Source: an uncultured Paracoccaceae bacterium (GTDB taxonomy: Bacteria; Bacteroidota; Bacteroidia; Flavobacteriales; Flavobacteriaceae). From it: DNA of 64,000 nucleotides. How positions within the stretch are numbered: position 1 is the first letter of the stretch; each line of letters begins with the position of its first letter. This document shows positions 55,506 through 64,000 of this stretch, piece after piece. The DNA lies in contig CALSPC010000002.1 in the NCBI GenBank assembly GCA_943788135.1, positions 1 through 64,000 of the forward strand. Reading direction: 5' to 3'. Position numbers and translations under genes: made by a program. The notes under the pieces are model-generated. The model worked only from the letters and a program-made list of their open reading frames with translations, was not told the DNA's origin and searched no databases.

Positions 55506-57806
55506 ATGGAGAATATTTATTTATATATGATAATTGCTTTAGCCTTCTTGGCCATTGCAGATTTGGTCGTAGGGATTAGTAATGATGCTGTAAATTTTCT
55601 AAACTCAGCAATCGGATCCAAAGCGATTTCGTTCAGAACGATTATGATTGTTGCCAGTATTGGAGTTGCCGTTGGAGCAATTTTTTCGAGTGGGATGATG
55701 GAAGTTGCCCGAAAAGGAATTTTTAATCCTGGTGAATTCATGTTCAATGAGATCATGATTATTTTCATGGCGGTTATGATAACGGATATTCTACTCCTAG
55801 ATTTCTTTAACTCATTAGGTATGCCAACCTCAACAACCGTTTCAATTGTATTTGAATTATTAGGTGCTGCGGTTGCTATGGCTTTAATAAAAATTGGTGC
55901 TAGTGGCGGCGATTTTAGTGACGTTGTTAACTACATAAACACTTCAAAAGCCTCTCAAATTATATTTGGGATTCTTCTATCGGTGGTAGTTGCTTTCTCC
56001 ATTGGAGCGCTCGTACAATGGGTGTCTCGAGTGTTATTGTCCTATAACTTTGAAAGAAAAGCAAATTGGGTAGGTGCTCTTTTTAGTGGTGTTGCATTAA
56101 CGGCAATCACCTATTTTATATTTATGAAAGGCCTTAAAGGAACGTCTTACGCTAAACAATCGTTTGATATTATTGGCGGTGGCACCATGAAAGATTTCTT
56201 GGAAACGCAAGTGCTCACCATTTTATTGATCAGTTCAGTATTTTGGTCTTTACTGTCTTATGTATTGATTGTGTTTGCAAAAACAAATATTTATAAACTC
56301 ATTATTGTTGTTGGAACATTTGCATTAGCATTAGCATTTGCAGGAAATGACCTTGTTAATTTTATTGGTGTTCCTGTGGCAGCTTATAATGCATTCTTAG
56401 AATGGTCTGCTTCAGGGCTTTCTGCAACAGAATTTCCAATGGATGTTTTAGCCTCTAAAGTCCCAACTAACAACTGGTTGTTATTTGGCGCTGGTATGAT
56501 CATGGTTCTTACACTATGGTTTTCGACTAAAGCCAAAGATGTTGTCAAAACATCCTTAGATCTATCAAGTCAAGGAGAAACCAAAGAACGGTTTCAGCCC
56601 AATACATTATCGCGTGGATTTGTAAGAATTGCAATGGGGGCTTCAAAAGTATCGGCTTTTATTTTACCAACATCTTGGCAAGAAAAAATTGAGCAGCAAT
56701 TTGAACAACCAGTCATTAAATTGACTAAAAATAAGGTGCATGAATTACCTGCTTTCGATTTAGTCAGAGCAGCAGTAAACCTAATGGTGGCAGCAGTCTT
56801 AATCTCTATAGCTACGTCTTATAAATTACCACTATCAACCACCTATGTGACGTTTATGGTAGCTATGGGAACATCTTTGGCAGACAGAGCTTGGGGAGCA
56901 GAAAGTGCTGTATATCGAGTTGCTGGAGTACTGAATGTTATTGGTGGATGGTTCTTTACGGCCTTTAGCGCCTTTAGTGCTGCTGCATTGGTAGCTTACT
57001 TACTTAATTTGAATCTAGAAGTGATGTTCCCAATACTTCTTTTAACGGCTATCGCTTTGCTTATAAGAAGCTCAATTGTTCATAGAAAAAAGACACAAGA
57101 AATCGCCTCTGATGACCGATTGAAAAAAACAGAAAGTAGTTCTGTTCAAGGAGTGATTAGCGAAAGTGCTGCCAATATTGCAAACGTACTGAAGCGTGGA
57201 GAAAAAATCTATGCAGGCGCATTTACTGGGCTATCACAACAAAAATTGGATACGCTTAAAAAGAATAAAAAGCAGATTATTAAACTCTCTGATGAAGTTG
57301 ATGAATTGAGAGATAATATCTTTTACTTTATCAAAAACCTAGATGAATCTAGTGTTGGTGCCAGTAATTTTTATATTCTAATTTTAGGCTACCTTCAAGA
57401 CATGACACAATCTCTGACTTATATTACTAAAGTAAGTCATAAGCACGTTCATAATAATCACAAAAAACTAAAGTTCAATCAAATTAAGGAACTGAGTCAA
57501 ATCAATGATGCCATCCAACAATTATTTTCTGATGCAATTGCGGTTTACAAATCACAGTCTTTTGAAAAGATAGGTGAAATTATTGAACAGAAAAATGCAA
57601 TTTATGCGATTCTAAAATCTAATATTGATGCACAAGTAAAACGAACACGGACAGAAGAATCAAGTCCAAAAAACACAACACTTTACTTTAGTTTATTATT
57701 AGAAACCAAAGATTTGTTGAATGCGACAACTGGATTGTTGGAAGAATACCATACCGAATATGATAGCAGCATAAAACCTGCAAAACTCAATGTGGATATT
57801 GATTAA
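55506..57806 (+). CDS. PiT-type inorganic phosphate permease fused to a PhoU-like domain
   Basis: This 766-residue protein combines a PiT/PHO4 phosphate transporter with a C-terminal helical domain. The permease part has duplicated signatures: VGISNDAVNFLNSAIGSKAISFR near the start, GMPTSTTVSIVFELLGAAVA, AGNDLVNFIGVPVAAYNA, and KLPLSTTYVTFMVAMGTSLADRAWG. After about residue 540 a polar, coiled-coil segment (NVLKRGEKIYAGAFTGLSQQKLDTLK through LLNATTGLLEEYH) resembles PhoU/DUF47, which in other bacteria is a separate protein regulating PiT. Most PiT proteins are 400-500 residues, so the fusion explains the length. It is followed by a terminator. Confidence 0.9.
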   Translation: MENIYLYMIIALAFLAIADLVVGISNDAVNFLNSAIGSKAISFRTIMIVASIGVAVGAIFSSGMMEVARKGIFNPGEFMFNEIMIIFMAVMITDILLLDFFNSLGMPTSTTVSIVFELLGAAVAMALIKIGASGGDFSDVVNYINTSKASQIIFGILLSVVVAFSIGALVQWVSRVLLSYNFERKANWVGALFSGVALTAITYFIFMKGLKGTSYAKQSFDIIGGGTMKDFLETQVLTILLISSVFWSLLSYVLIVFAKTNIYKLIIVVGTFALALAFAGNDLVNFIGVPVAAYNAFLEWSASGLSATEFPMDVLASKVPTNNWLLFGAGMIMVLTLWFSTKAKDVVKTSLDLSSQGETKERFQPNTLSRGFVRIAMGASKVSAFILPTSWQEKIEQQFEQPVIKLTKNKVHELPAFDLVRAAVNLMVAAVLISIATSYKLPLSTTYVTFMVAMGTSLADRAWGAESAVYRVAGVLNVIGGWFFTAFSAFSAAALVAYLLNLNLEVMFPILLLTAIALLIRSSIVHRKKTQEIASDDRLKKTESSSVQGVISESAANIANVLKRGEKIYAGAFTGLSQQKLDTLKKNKKQIIKLSDEVDELRDNIFYFIKNLDESSVGASNFYILILGYLQDMTQSLTYITKVSHKHVHNNHKKLKFNQIKELSQINDAIQQLFSDAIAVYKSQSFEKIGEIIEQKNAIYAILKSNIDAQVKRTRTEESSPKNTTLYFSLLLETKDLLNATTGLLEEYHTEYDSSIKPAKLNVDID

Positions 57807-57832
57807 TTAAGCATTCACACTACGGTATAAAA

Positions 57833-57860
57833 AAAGCCTCCTAATGTATTAGGAGGCTTT
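57833..57860. terminator. bidirectional terminator between PiT and nrdA
   Basis: A perfect 12-bp stem AAAGCCTCCTAA with TTAGGAGGCTTT around TGTA, between two converging genes. Confidence 0.92.
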
Positions 57861-57883
57861 TGCTTTATATAAAAAGAAATAAA

Positions 57884-60382
57884 TTACGACCCACACATCA
57901 GGCAATCATCGCCTTCTGCTTCTTTGGCTTGTTCTATCAAGGCTTTCATTTCCTCAGCAGACATCGGCTCCACTTCAACAGCTGACTCTTTAGAAAACTT
58001 AGCGGCGGTATTAGCTGCTTTTTCTTGTTGTTTTTCCAAAACTGCGGTTTCCACTACTGGAGTTTCCACAACTGCTGCGGCCTCAACGGTTTGTGGTTGT
58101 GGCGCTTGGGTTTTTTTATTGTCTAAAGTAAACTTAATGGCATCTACAGCACTTTTTGTTCTTAGATAATACATCCCTGTTTTTAAACCACTTTTCCAAG
58201 CATAAAAATGCATTGAAGTGAGTTTCGCCATAGTCGCTCCTTCCATAAATAAATTTAAGGATTGTGATTGATCTATAAAATAACCTCGTTGACGAGACAT
58301 ATCTATAATATCTTTCATACTCAATTCCCAAACCGTCTTGTACAAGTCTTTGATGTCTTGAGGAATTATATCTACATGTTGAATTGAACCGTTGGCACGC
58401 ATAATCTCTTGCTTCAAACCTTCGTTCCAAAGTCCAAGCTCTACTAAGTCTTCTAAAAGATGCTTGTTGACTACAATAAATTCTCCAGACAATACACGAC
58501 GGGTATAGATGTTTGAAGTATACGGCTCAAAACACTCGTTGTTTCCGAGAATTTGAGATGTACTTGCTGTTGGCATTGGTGCCACAAGAAGCGAGTTACG
58601 CACACCGTTTTCTAGAACCTCCTCACGCAGTTTCTCCCAATCCCAAAGACCACTAAAATCAGCTTCGTTTTGGTCCCATAAATTATGTTGGAATTTTCCT
58701 TCACTAATTGGAGAGCCCGCATAGGTTTCGTAAGGGCCTTCTTCTTTGGCAACTTCCATAGAGGCTGTGACTGCAGCAAAATAAATTGTTTCAAAAATAT
58801 CTTGGTTCAACTGTTTTGCTTCGTCACTAGTGAATGGCATTCTAAGTTTTATAAATGTATCTGCCAATCCCTGAACACCGATCCCAATTGGACGGTGACG
58901 CATGTTTGAGTTTTCGGCCTCAATTACTGGATAGTAATTACGGTCGATAACTTTATTTAAGTTGCGTGTAACACGTTTGGTGATTGTGTATAATTCTTGG
59001 TGATCAAATTTGCCATCTTTAATAAACATTGGAAGCGCAATAGAAGCCAGGTTACAAACAGCAACTTCGTCAGGTGAGGTGTACTCAATAATTTCTGTAC
59101 ATAAATTAGACGAACGAATTGTACCTAAATTTTGCTGGTTTGATTTACTGTTGGCCGCATCTTTATAGAGCATATATGGCGTTCCGGTCTCAATTTGAGA
59201 TTCCGTTATTTTCTCCCAAAGTTCTCTTGCTTTGATGGTTTTTCGGCCTTTCCCTTTTTGTTCGTAATCTAGGTAAAGAGCTTCAAACTCCTCACTATGT
59301 GTGTCTGGCAAACCAGGACACTCGTTAGGGCACATTAGTGTCCAGTCTGCGTCTTCCTGAACGCGTTTCATAAACAAATCTGGAATCCACATCGCATAAA
59401 ACAAATCACGTGCTCGCATTTCTTCTTTTCCATGATTTTTCTTTAAGTCAAGAAAATCAAAAATATCAGCATGCCAAGGTTCTAAATAAATAGCAAAACT
59501 GCCTTTACGCTTTCCACCACCTTGATCTACATAGCGTGCTGTGTCATTAAAAACGCGTAGCATTGGAACGATCCCGTTACTTGTTCCGTTGGTTCCGGCG
59601 ATATAACTTCCGGTTGCTCTAATGTTGTGCATGGCTAAACCAATACCACCTGCAGATTGTGAAATTTTAGCCGTTTGTTTTAAGGTGTCATAAATCCCAT
59701 CAATACTGTCATCTTTGGCTGTCAATAAAAAACAAGACGACATTTGTGGTTTTGGAGTTCCCGCATTAAATAATGTGGGCGTTGCATGTGTAAAATACTT
59801 TTTGGACATGAGCTCGTAAGTCTCAATTGCAGCGTCAAGGTCGTTTAAATGAATCCCAATAGCCACACGCATCAACATGTGTTGAGGGCGCTCTGCAATG
59901 ATGCCATTTAGTTTTAAAAGGTAGGAACGCTCTAGGGTTTTGAACCCAAAATAATCATAACTAAAATCTCTATTATAAATGATAGTAGAATCTAATTTTT
60001 CTTTGTTTTCAATGATGACATTGTAAACTTCTTCAGACAACAACGGGGCGTCTTTTCCAGTTCTTGGGTTTACATATGTATATAAGTCATGCATAACTTC
60101 ACTAAAGGTCTTTTTAGTGTTTTTGTGCAAATTTGAGACTGAGATTCGTGCTGCAAGTCGCGCATAATCGGGATGAGCAGTGGTCATTGTTGCAGCTACC
60201 TCTGCGGCAAGATTATCTAATTCGCTAGTCGTAACGCCATCGTATAACCCTTCTATTACACGCATCGCAACCTTCAAGGGGTCAACCAATTTATTCAAAC
60301 CATAGCAAAGTTTTCTAACTCTTGCTGTGATTTTATCAAACATGATTTCTTCCTTTCTGCCGTCTCTTTTTAGTACATACAT
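57884..60382 (-). CDS. nrdA: class I ribonucleotide reductase large subunit
   Basis: NrdA reduces ribonucleoside diphosphates to deoxy forms. The 832-residue protein has an N-terminal ATP-cone ([20 protein letters not shown]) for allosteric dATP inhibition, substrate-site cysteines in MSSCFLL and VAVCNLAS, the radical Cys in NLCTEI, the radical-path tyrosines in GMYYLRT, and a C-terminal CLMC redox pair ending in CLMCGS. By memory it resembles human RRM1 over nearly its whole length, including the terminal CLMCGS. A low-complexity Val/Glu/Ala linker (about 765-810) precedes the tail. nrdB lies upstream on the same strand across a 182-bp gap. Confidence 0.97.
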   Translation of the reverse strand: MYVLKRDGRKEEIMFDKITARVRKLCYGLNKLVDPLKVAMRVIEGLYDGVTTSELDNLAAEVAATMTTAHPDYARLAARISVSNLHKNTKKTFSEVMHDLYTYVNPRTGKDAPLLSEEVYNVIIENKEKLDSTIIYNRDFSYDYFGFKTLERSYLLKLNGIIAERPQHMLMRVAIGIHLNDLDAAIETYELMSKKYFTHATPTLFNAGTPKPQMSSCFLLTAKDDSIDGIYDTLKQTAKISQSAGGIGLAMHNIRATGSYIAGTNGTSNGIVPMLRVFNDTARYVDQGGGKRKGSFAIYLEPWHADIFDFLDLKKNHGKEEMRARDLFYAMWIPDLFMKRVQEDADWTLMCPNECPGLPDTHSEEFEALYLDYEQKGKGRKTIKARELWEKITESQIETGTPYMLYKDAANSKSNQQNLGTIRSSNLCTEIIEYTSPDEVAVCNLASIALPMFIKDGKFDHQELYTITKRVTRNLNKVIDRNYYPVIEAENSNMRHRPIGIGVQGLADTFIKLRMPFTSDEAKQLNQDIFETIYFAAVTASMEVAKEEGPYETYAGSPISEGKFQHNLWDQNEADFSGLWDWEKLREEVLENGVRNSLLVAPMPTASTSQILGNNECFEPYTSNIYTRRVLSGEFIVVNKHLLEDLVELGLWNEGLKQEIMRANGSIQHVDIIPQDIKDLYKTVWELSMKDIIDMSRQRGYFIDQSQSLNLFMEGATMAKLTSMHFYAWKSGLKTGMYYLRTKSAVDAIKFTLDNKKTQAPQPQTVEAAAVVETPVVETAVLEKQQEKAANTAAKFSKESAVEVEPMSAEEMKALIEQAKEAEGDDCLMCGS

Positions 60383-60446
60383 TTTATTTAGTCTTTTTTT
60401 TGCTTTTTTGAGGCCTTCAAAAAAGCGGTTAGTTGGTTAGCCTAGT

Positions 60447-60469
60447 AGTATTTGAGTATCTCAAATACT
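60447..60469. repeat. perfect inverted repeat between nrdB and nrdA
   Basis: AGTATTTGAG and CTCAAATACT, 10-bp arms with 3 bp between, lie 65 bp before the nrdA start. No T-run follows, so it is unlikely to be a terminator; it may be an operator or an mRNA hairpin. An ACACAATATA half-site next to it (minus strand, about 60474-60484) resembles half of an NrdR box. Confidence 0.6.
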
Positions 60470-60564
60470 TAGTTATATTGTGTTTGAATCCAGTGTGGGA
60501 TCCAAAAAATTAATTTATGAAAAACGACTTATAATCGCTTTAAGTTCTTAGTCTAGTTTTTGGA

Positions 60565-61545
60565 CTAGAATTCAGAATCGAAACTATATTTGTTGGTATC
60601 CTCTTCTTCTTTGTTAAGGACACCAGCCTTTTGATATTCGGACACTCTTTTTTCAAAGAAATTGGTTTTTCCTTGAAGGGATATCATGTCCATAAAGTCA
60701 AATGGATTTGATGTGTTGTATTCTTTTTCGCAATCCAATTCTTGTAATAAGCGATCGGTTACAAACTCTAAGTACTGCGACATCAATTTTGAATTCATAC
60801 CAATCAAACTTGCTGGTAGAGATTCCGTAATAAACTCTCTTTCAATATTCAAAGCATCCAATAAGATTTCTCTAATTCGCGCTTTAGGAACTTTGTTTAT
60901 GAGGTGCTTGTTGTGAAGGTGAACAGCAAAGTCTGCATGTACGCCTTCATCTCTAGATATCAACTCGTTTGAGAAAGTTAATCCTGGCATTAAGCCTCGT
61001 TTCTTTAACCAGAAAATAGAACAAAATGCACCTGAAAAGAAAATTCCTTCAACTGCTGCAAATGCAATTAAGCGCTCTGCAAAACTTGGAGATTCAATCC
61101 ATTTAAGTGCCCAATCTGCTTTTTTCTTAATCGCTGGAAAATTCTCTATGGCATTGAATAATTTATCTTTTTCTACTTCATCTTTTACATAAGTATCGAT
61201 TAAAAGAGAATAGGTTTCACTGTGAATGTTTTCCATCATGATTTGGAATCCATAGAAAAACTTTGCTTCGCTATATTGAACTTCGTTCACAAAGTTTTCA
61301 GCTAAATTTTCATTCACAATACCATCACTAGCGGCAAAAAACGCTAGGATATGCTTGATGAAATAACGCTCATCATCATTTAGTTTAGTTGTCCAGTCCG
61401 TTAAATCTTGGTGTAGATCAATTTCTTCAGCGGTCCAAAAACTCGCTTCAGATTTTTTGTACCATTCCCAAATATCGTTGTGTTGGATTGGAAAAATAAC
61501 GAATCGATCTTTGTTTTCTTGTAAAATTGGTTCTACTTGTGACAT
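60565..61545 (-). CDS. nrdB: class I ribonucleotide reductase small subunit
   Basis: NrdB carries the di-iron centre and tyrosyl radical. The 326-residue protein has [15 protein letters not shown] with the first Asp/Glu ligands, [12 protein letters not shown] with Glu and His ligands and the radical Tyr, [20 protein letters not shown] and [15 protein letters not shown] with the remaining ligands. These blocks are nearly the same as in mammalian R2 by memory. The C-terminal tail ends [13 protein letters not shown], which should bind NrdA. It is read before nrdA on the same strand. The 304-bp gap upstream (61546-61849) shows no gene; it holds only a short palindrome CGCTATAGCG near 61816 and no clear promoter. 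Confidence 0.97.
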   Translation of the reverse strand: MSQVEPILQENKDRFVIFPIQHNDIWEWYKKSEASFWTAEEIDLHQDLTDWTTKLNDDERYFIKHILAFFAASDGIVNENLAENFVNEVQYSEAKFFYGFQIMMENIHSETYSLLIDTYVKDEVEKDKLFNAIENFPAIKKKADWALKWIESPSFAERLIAFAAVEGIFFSGAFCSIFWLKKRGLMPGLTFSNELISRDEGVHADFAVHLHNKHLINKVPKARIREILLDALNIEREFITESLPASLIGMNSKLMSQYLEFVTDRLLQELDCEKEYNTSNPFDFMDMISLQGKTNFFEKRVSEYQKAGVLNKEEEDTNKYSFDSEF

Positions 61546-61849
61546 CTAAAAAAATGATTAAAATTTTATAACTAAAAAATACGCGTTTGAGCGGTTAACA
61601 AAGGTTCAAAATTGTAGCCGTAAATGAAAGTCATTTTTATAAACATTGCCTATGAGTTTTTAACAACGAGTAGCTTTTTTCCTACAAAAAAAATTTCAAG
61701 CATAAACGATAAATGACTGAAATAAAGCCAGTTAATTCACGTCTCTCTCTTAGGAGAAAATCTAGCATTAACATCCCTTTAAAAAAAGTTTTATTGTAAT
61801 TTTTAAAAAAAGAAAACGCTATAGCGATTCAAAACGACATTTTATACGC

Positions 61850-62431
61850 TTACTTCGTATGCTTTAATTTGTGCTTCGCAGCTACTTGTTCTAATTCAGC
61901 ATACCAATCAGCACCAAATTTTCGAATCAATGCTTCTTTAACAAACTTATAGACAGGGACCTGAAGTTCTTTGCCCAACTCACAGGCGGCATCACAAATT
62001 TCCCAATTGTCATAATTGACTGCAGAAAACTCGCTATACTGTTTCACACGTACGGGATACAAGTGACAAGATACTGGTTTTTTCCAATCGACCTCACCTT
62101 GGTTGTAAGCTTCCTCAATGGCGCACAAGGCTGTGTTTTTATCATCATAAATAACATACACACAATCGGCGCCATCTAGTAGAGGCGTTTCAAGTTCGCC
62201 GTCTGTTGTGACTATATGTGTGCCCTGTGCTTCAATTGCATCGACACTTTCTTTTCTGAGATAGGGCTTTACAATCGGATAGATGGTTTCTAAAATGGTG
62301 GCTTCGTTCGCGTCTAATGGGGCTCCTGCATCACCATCCACACAACACGCGCCTTTACAAGCGCTGAGATTACATAAAAAATCTTTCTCGATAATATCTT
62401 CCGATACAATGGTTTTTCCTATTTGAAACAT
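61850..62431 (-). CDS. DUF3109 family protein (cysteine cluster)
   Basis: This 193-residue protein has the DUF3109 pattern with conserved cysteines: CNLSACKGACCVDGDAGAP near the N-terminus, DCVYVIYDD with CAIEEA, PVSCHLYPVR and EICDAACELG. The cysteine arrangement resembles YkgJ-type zinc- or iron-sulfur-binding clusters; the function is unknown. The ATG at 62431 is preceded by TATATTTG ending 4 nt away, suggesting a leaderless mRNA. Confidence 0.85.
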   Translation of the reverse strand: MFQIGKTIVSEDIIEKDFLCNLSACKGACCVDGDAGAPLDANEATILETIYPIVKPYLRKESVDAIEAQGTHIVTTDGELETPLLDGADCVYVIYDDKNTALCAIEEAYNQGEVDWKKPVSCHLYPVRVKQYSEFSAVNYDNWEICDAACELGKELQVPVYKFVKEALIRKFGADWYAELEQVAAKHKLKHTK

Positions 62432-62435
62432 GGCT

Positions 62436-62443
62436 CAAATATA
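62436..62443 (-). promoter_or_regulatory. TAnnTTTG box 4 nt before the DUF3109 ATG
   Basis: TATATTTG on the minus strand (62443-62436), with 4 nt to the start codon; a leaderless transcript is implied. No TTG lies at the usual spacing. Confidence 0.45.
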
Positions 62444-62490
62444 CTGTTAATTATGAACATTTTAAACCCAAATAATCACTGAAAATAAAG

Positions 62491-62520
62491 TTGTGTTTGT
62501 CAATATTTATTCGACCTTTG
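62491..62520 (+). promoter_or_regulatory. promoter of the MarC-family gene
   Basis: TTG (62491-62493), 19 bp, then GACCTTTG (62513-62520), one mismatch from TAnnTTTG, ends 20 nt before the ATG at 62541. Confidence 0.55.
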
Positions 62521-62540
62521 CGTAAAAATAATTTGTAATC

Positions 62541-63119
62541 ATGACTTTCGATTTTAAAGAGATTTTAACGGCATTTATGGTACTGTTCGCAGTGATTGAC
62601 ATTGTAGGAAACATTCCAATTATTATTGATTTACGCAAGAAAGCGGGGCATATTCAAAGTGAAAAAGCTTCTGTTATTGCTGGAATTATTATGATTATAT
62701 TTTTATTTTTGGGCGATAGTATTTTGAAACTCATCGGAATTGATGTGCATTCTTTTGCAGTCGCTGGTGCATTTATTTTGTTTTTTATTGCCTTAGAAAT
62801 GATTCTAGGAATTACATTATACAAACAAGAAGAAGGCACAAGTATGAATGCTTCTGTTTTTCCATTAGCATTCCCTTTGATTGCAGGCCCTGGCAGCCTA
62901 ACAACACTGCTGTCTTTAAAGTCTGAATTTCAAACTGAAAATATTATTATTGCCATGGTCATTAATGTTGTTGTGATTTATGTTGTCCTTAAAACCTCAG
63001 CACGAATCGAGCGCTTTATTGGTCAAAATGGTATAAATATTATTCGAAAAGTGTTTGGAGTCGTTCTCTTGGCTATTGCGGTTAAACTATTTACTTCTAA
63101 TATTAAATTCTTATTATAG
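62541..63119 (+). CDS. MarC-family membrane protein
   Basis: This 192-residue protein has six hydrophobic helices and the MarC/UPF0056 pattern: LFAVIDIVGNIPIIIDL, FILFFIALEMILGI and PLAFPLIAGPGSLTTLLSL. It was once linked to multiple antibiotic resistance but its actual role is unknown. A small membrane protein gene starts 2 bp after its stop and is probably co-transcribed. Confidence 0.9.
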   Translation: MTFDFKEILTAFMVLFAVIDIVGNIPIIIDLRKKAGHIQSEKASVIAGIIMIIFLFLGDSILKLIGIDVHSFAVAGAFILFFIALEMILGITLYKQEEGTSMNASVFPLAFPLIAGPGSLTTLLSLKSEFQTENIIIAMVINVVVIYVVLKTSARIERFIGQNGINIIRKVFGVVLLAIAVKLFTSNIKFLL

Positions 63120-63121
63120 GC

Positions 63122-63325
63122 ATGCGACTATTATCTTATTTATTATCGGTTTTGGCTCTTGGGTTTATGGTGTTTAATGCCACTAAGATTGATTTCGACA
63201 CCCCATTTGAAAAGGAAAGTTATACAGCACTTCTTACAACCTTGGCAGGTGGTTGTGCGATTTTAATTCTCACGATACTACGTGTGGTTAAAAAGATCGA
63301 TCGTAAGGTCAAAGAAAGCTCTTAA
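63122..63325 (+). CDS. small two-helix membrane protein
   Basis: This 67-residue protein has two helices (residues 3-21 and 36-57) and a short basic tail (RVVKKIDRKVKESS). It follows the MarC gene by 2 bp. Its stop overlaps the convergent protease stop by 4 bp: the palindrome TTAA (63322-63325) serves as the stop of both genes. The function is not recognised. Confidence 0.75.
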   Translation: MRLLSYLLSVLALGFMVFNATKIDFDTPFEKESYTALLTTLAGGCAILILTILRVVKKIDRKVKESS

Positions 63326-64000
63326 TTCGAATTCAAATTCGCGTCTAAATTGTTTACTTTTTGTAGCATTGGATCTATAGCGCTCAAAACTTTTGCTGCA
63401 GTGTTGTCTCCAAAAAGCTGTTTGGCAAATGCACACTTTAAAAGTGTTTTTAGGGTCGTTTTATAGGGTTCAATCGTCCTGTTGTCTAATTGTGACGTTT
63501 CTAAAAAATACATTGAAAATTGCTCATAAATTAAATCTGAAATTTCAAAAGCCTCCAAAAATTCTAGTTCAGAAAAAGAAGTATACTCCATACGTTGACG
63601 ATCTAAGTGCTCAAATACAAAAAAATCCATTAGCCCTGAAATTTTTAAAAACTCGACAACATCAGAATTAAAATTTGGATCGTAGGGCACATAAACATCT
63701 GGAATAATGCCGCCACCACCATACACAGTTTTCCCTTTTGGTGTGGTGAATACTAGGCTGTCAGACACACGATCTGACGGCAATGTGTCTCCAGCGCGGT
63801 CTTCCATCCGCTCATAATAGGCGTCATAATAGGCTTCTGACCCCTTGGCGTATGACCGTTGTATAGAACGGCCTGTCGGTGTGTAGTATCTAGAAGTTGT
63901 GAGCCTAATTGCACTCCCATCGCCTAAATCCATTTCTCTTTGCACTAATCCTTTACCAAAAGATCGGCGACCAATAATGGTCCCTTTGTCATTGTCTTGT
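63322..64000 (-). CDS. S41 C-terminal processing protease, N-terminus beyond window
   Basis: The C-terminal 225 codons of an S41 (tail-specific) protease are visible, with the frame open to the window edge. The catalytic Lys lies in GRRSFGKGLVQ. Then follow GDGSAIRLTTSRYYTPTGRSIQ, the KTVYGGGGIIPDVYV segment and a helical C-terminal domain. The nucleophile Ser and the PDZ domain are upstream, outside the window. The family processes periplasmic or envelope proteins. Confidence 0.93.
   Translation of the reverse strand, partial: QDNDKGTIIGRRSFGKGLVQREMDLGDGSAIRLTTSRYYTPTGRSIQRSYAKGSEAYYDAYYERMEDRAGDTLPSDRVSDSLVFTTPKGKTVYGGGGIIPDVYVPYDPNFNSDVVEFLKISGLMDFFVFEHLDRQRMEYTSFSELEFLEAFEISDLIYEQFSMYFLETSQLDNRTIEPYKTTLKTLLKCAFAKQLFGDNTAAKVLSAIDPMLQKVNNLDANLNSN

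Noticed and set aside
60474-60490. NrdR box before nrdA
   Set aside because: Only the half-site ACACAATATA fits; the other half does not, and no second box at the usual spacing is seen.
1-64000. CRISPR array, prophage, transposase or defence island
   Set aside because: I saw no regularly spaced identical repeats, integrase, transposase or known defence gene on either strand.

Overview
The window looks like chromosome of a marine-type Flavobacteriaceae (Bacteroidota). Visible reasons: AT-rich DNA, promoters of the Bacteroidota type (TTG, about 19 bp, TAnnTTTG), very few Shine-Dalgarno sequences, an alternative complex III respiratory cluster, DUF2723, a SusC-type carboxypeptidase-like/plug TonB receptor, and the decayed end of a type IX secretion sorting domain. 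No genus can be assigned from sequence reading alone. Almost everything is core metabolism. There is no prophage, CRISPR array, rRNA or recognisable insertion sequence.

Layout. 1-3.8 kb (minus): a gamma-glutamyltransferase cut by the window edge, queG, a small GIY-YIG nuclease bracketed by inverted dispersed repeats, and ruvB. 3.9-15.3 kb (minus): one long respiratory operon, actA-B-C-D-E-F then cox subunits II and I, passing electrons from quinol through ACIII to an aa3-type oxidase; it ends in a strong hairpin terminator. 15.5-16.1 kb: a SPOR-domain protein and a T9SS-domain remnant. 16.2-20.9 kb (minus): tRNA-Gln, rimP, nusA, infB, with a terminator-like hairpin directly before rimP. 21.2-31.7 kb: a DUF2723 membrane protein, a cysteine-less thioredoxin, a metallophosphoesterase, a sugar MFS transporter, polA, and two very AT-rich small genes. 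31.8-36.9 kb (minus): odhB, sucA and a polyprenyl synthase. 37-43.4 kb (plus): a self-contained TetR-TolC-HlyD-RND efflux operon. 43.5-49.1 kb: aspS, a small membrane protein, tadA, dxs and a dGTPase.

49.2-57.8 kb appears to be a phosphate-acquisition region: a beta-helix surface lipoprotein plus TonB receptor, a YwqK-like secreted protein, an OprO/P porin and a PiT permease fused to a PhoU-like domain. Upstream regions here carry 7-bp direct repeats of the type TAACATT at an 11-bp period, the architecture of a PHO box, and a stretch with no gene holds a strong orphan terminator that suggests a small RNA. 57.9-61.5 kb (minus): nrdA and nrdB, strikingly like eukaryotic class I ribonucleotide reductase. 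The window ends with a DUF3109 protein, a MarC-family protein, a small membrane protein and an S41 protease cut by the right edge.

Two cross-cutting signals are worth attention. Five genes (ruvB, the polyprenyl synthase, tadA, dxs, DUF3109) have a TAnnTTTG box ending only 4-5 nt before the start codon, implying leaderless mRNAs. The PHO-box-like repeats are confined mainly to the phosphate region. I did not find a clearly new multi-gene defence or mobile system; the GIY-YIG/repeat cassette and the putative Pho regulon are the best leads.
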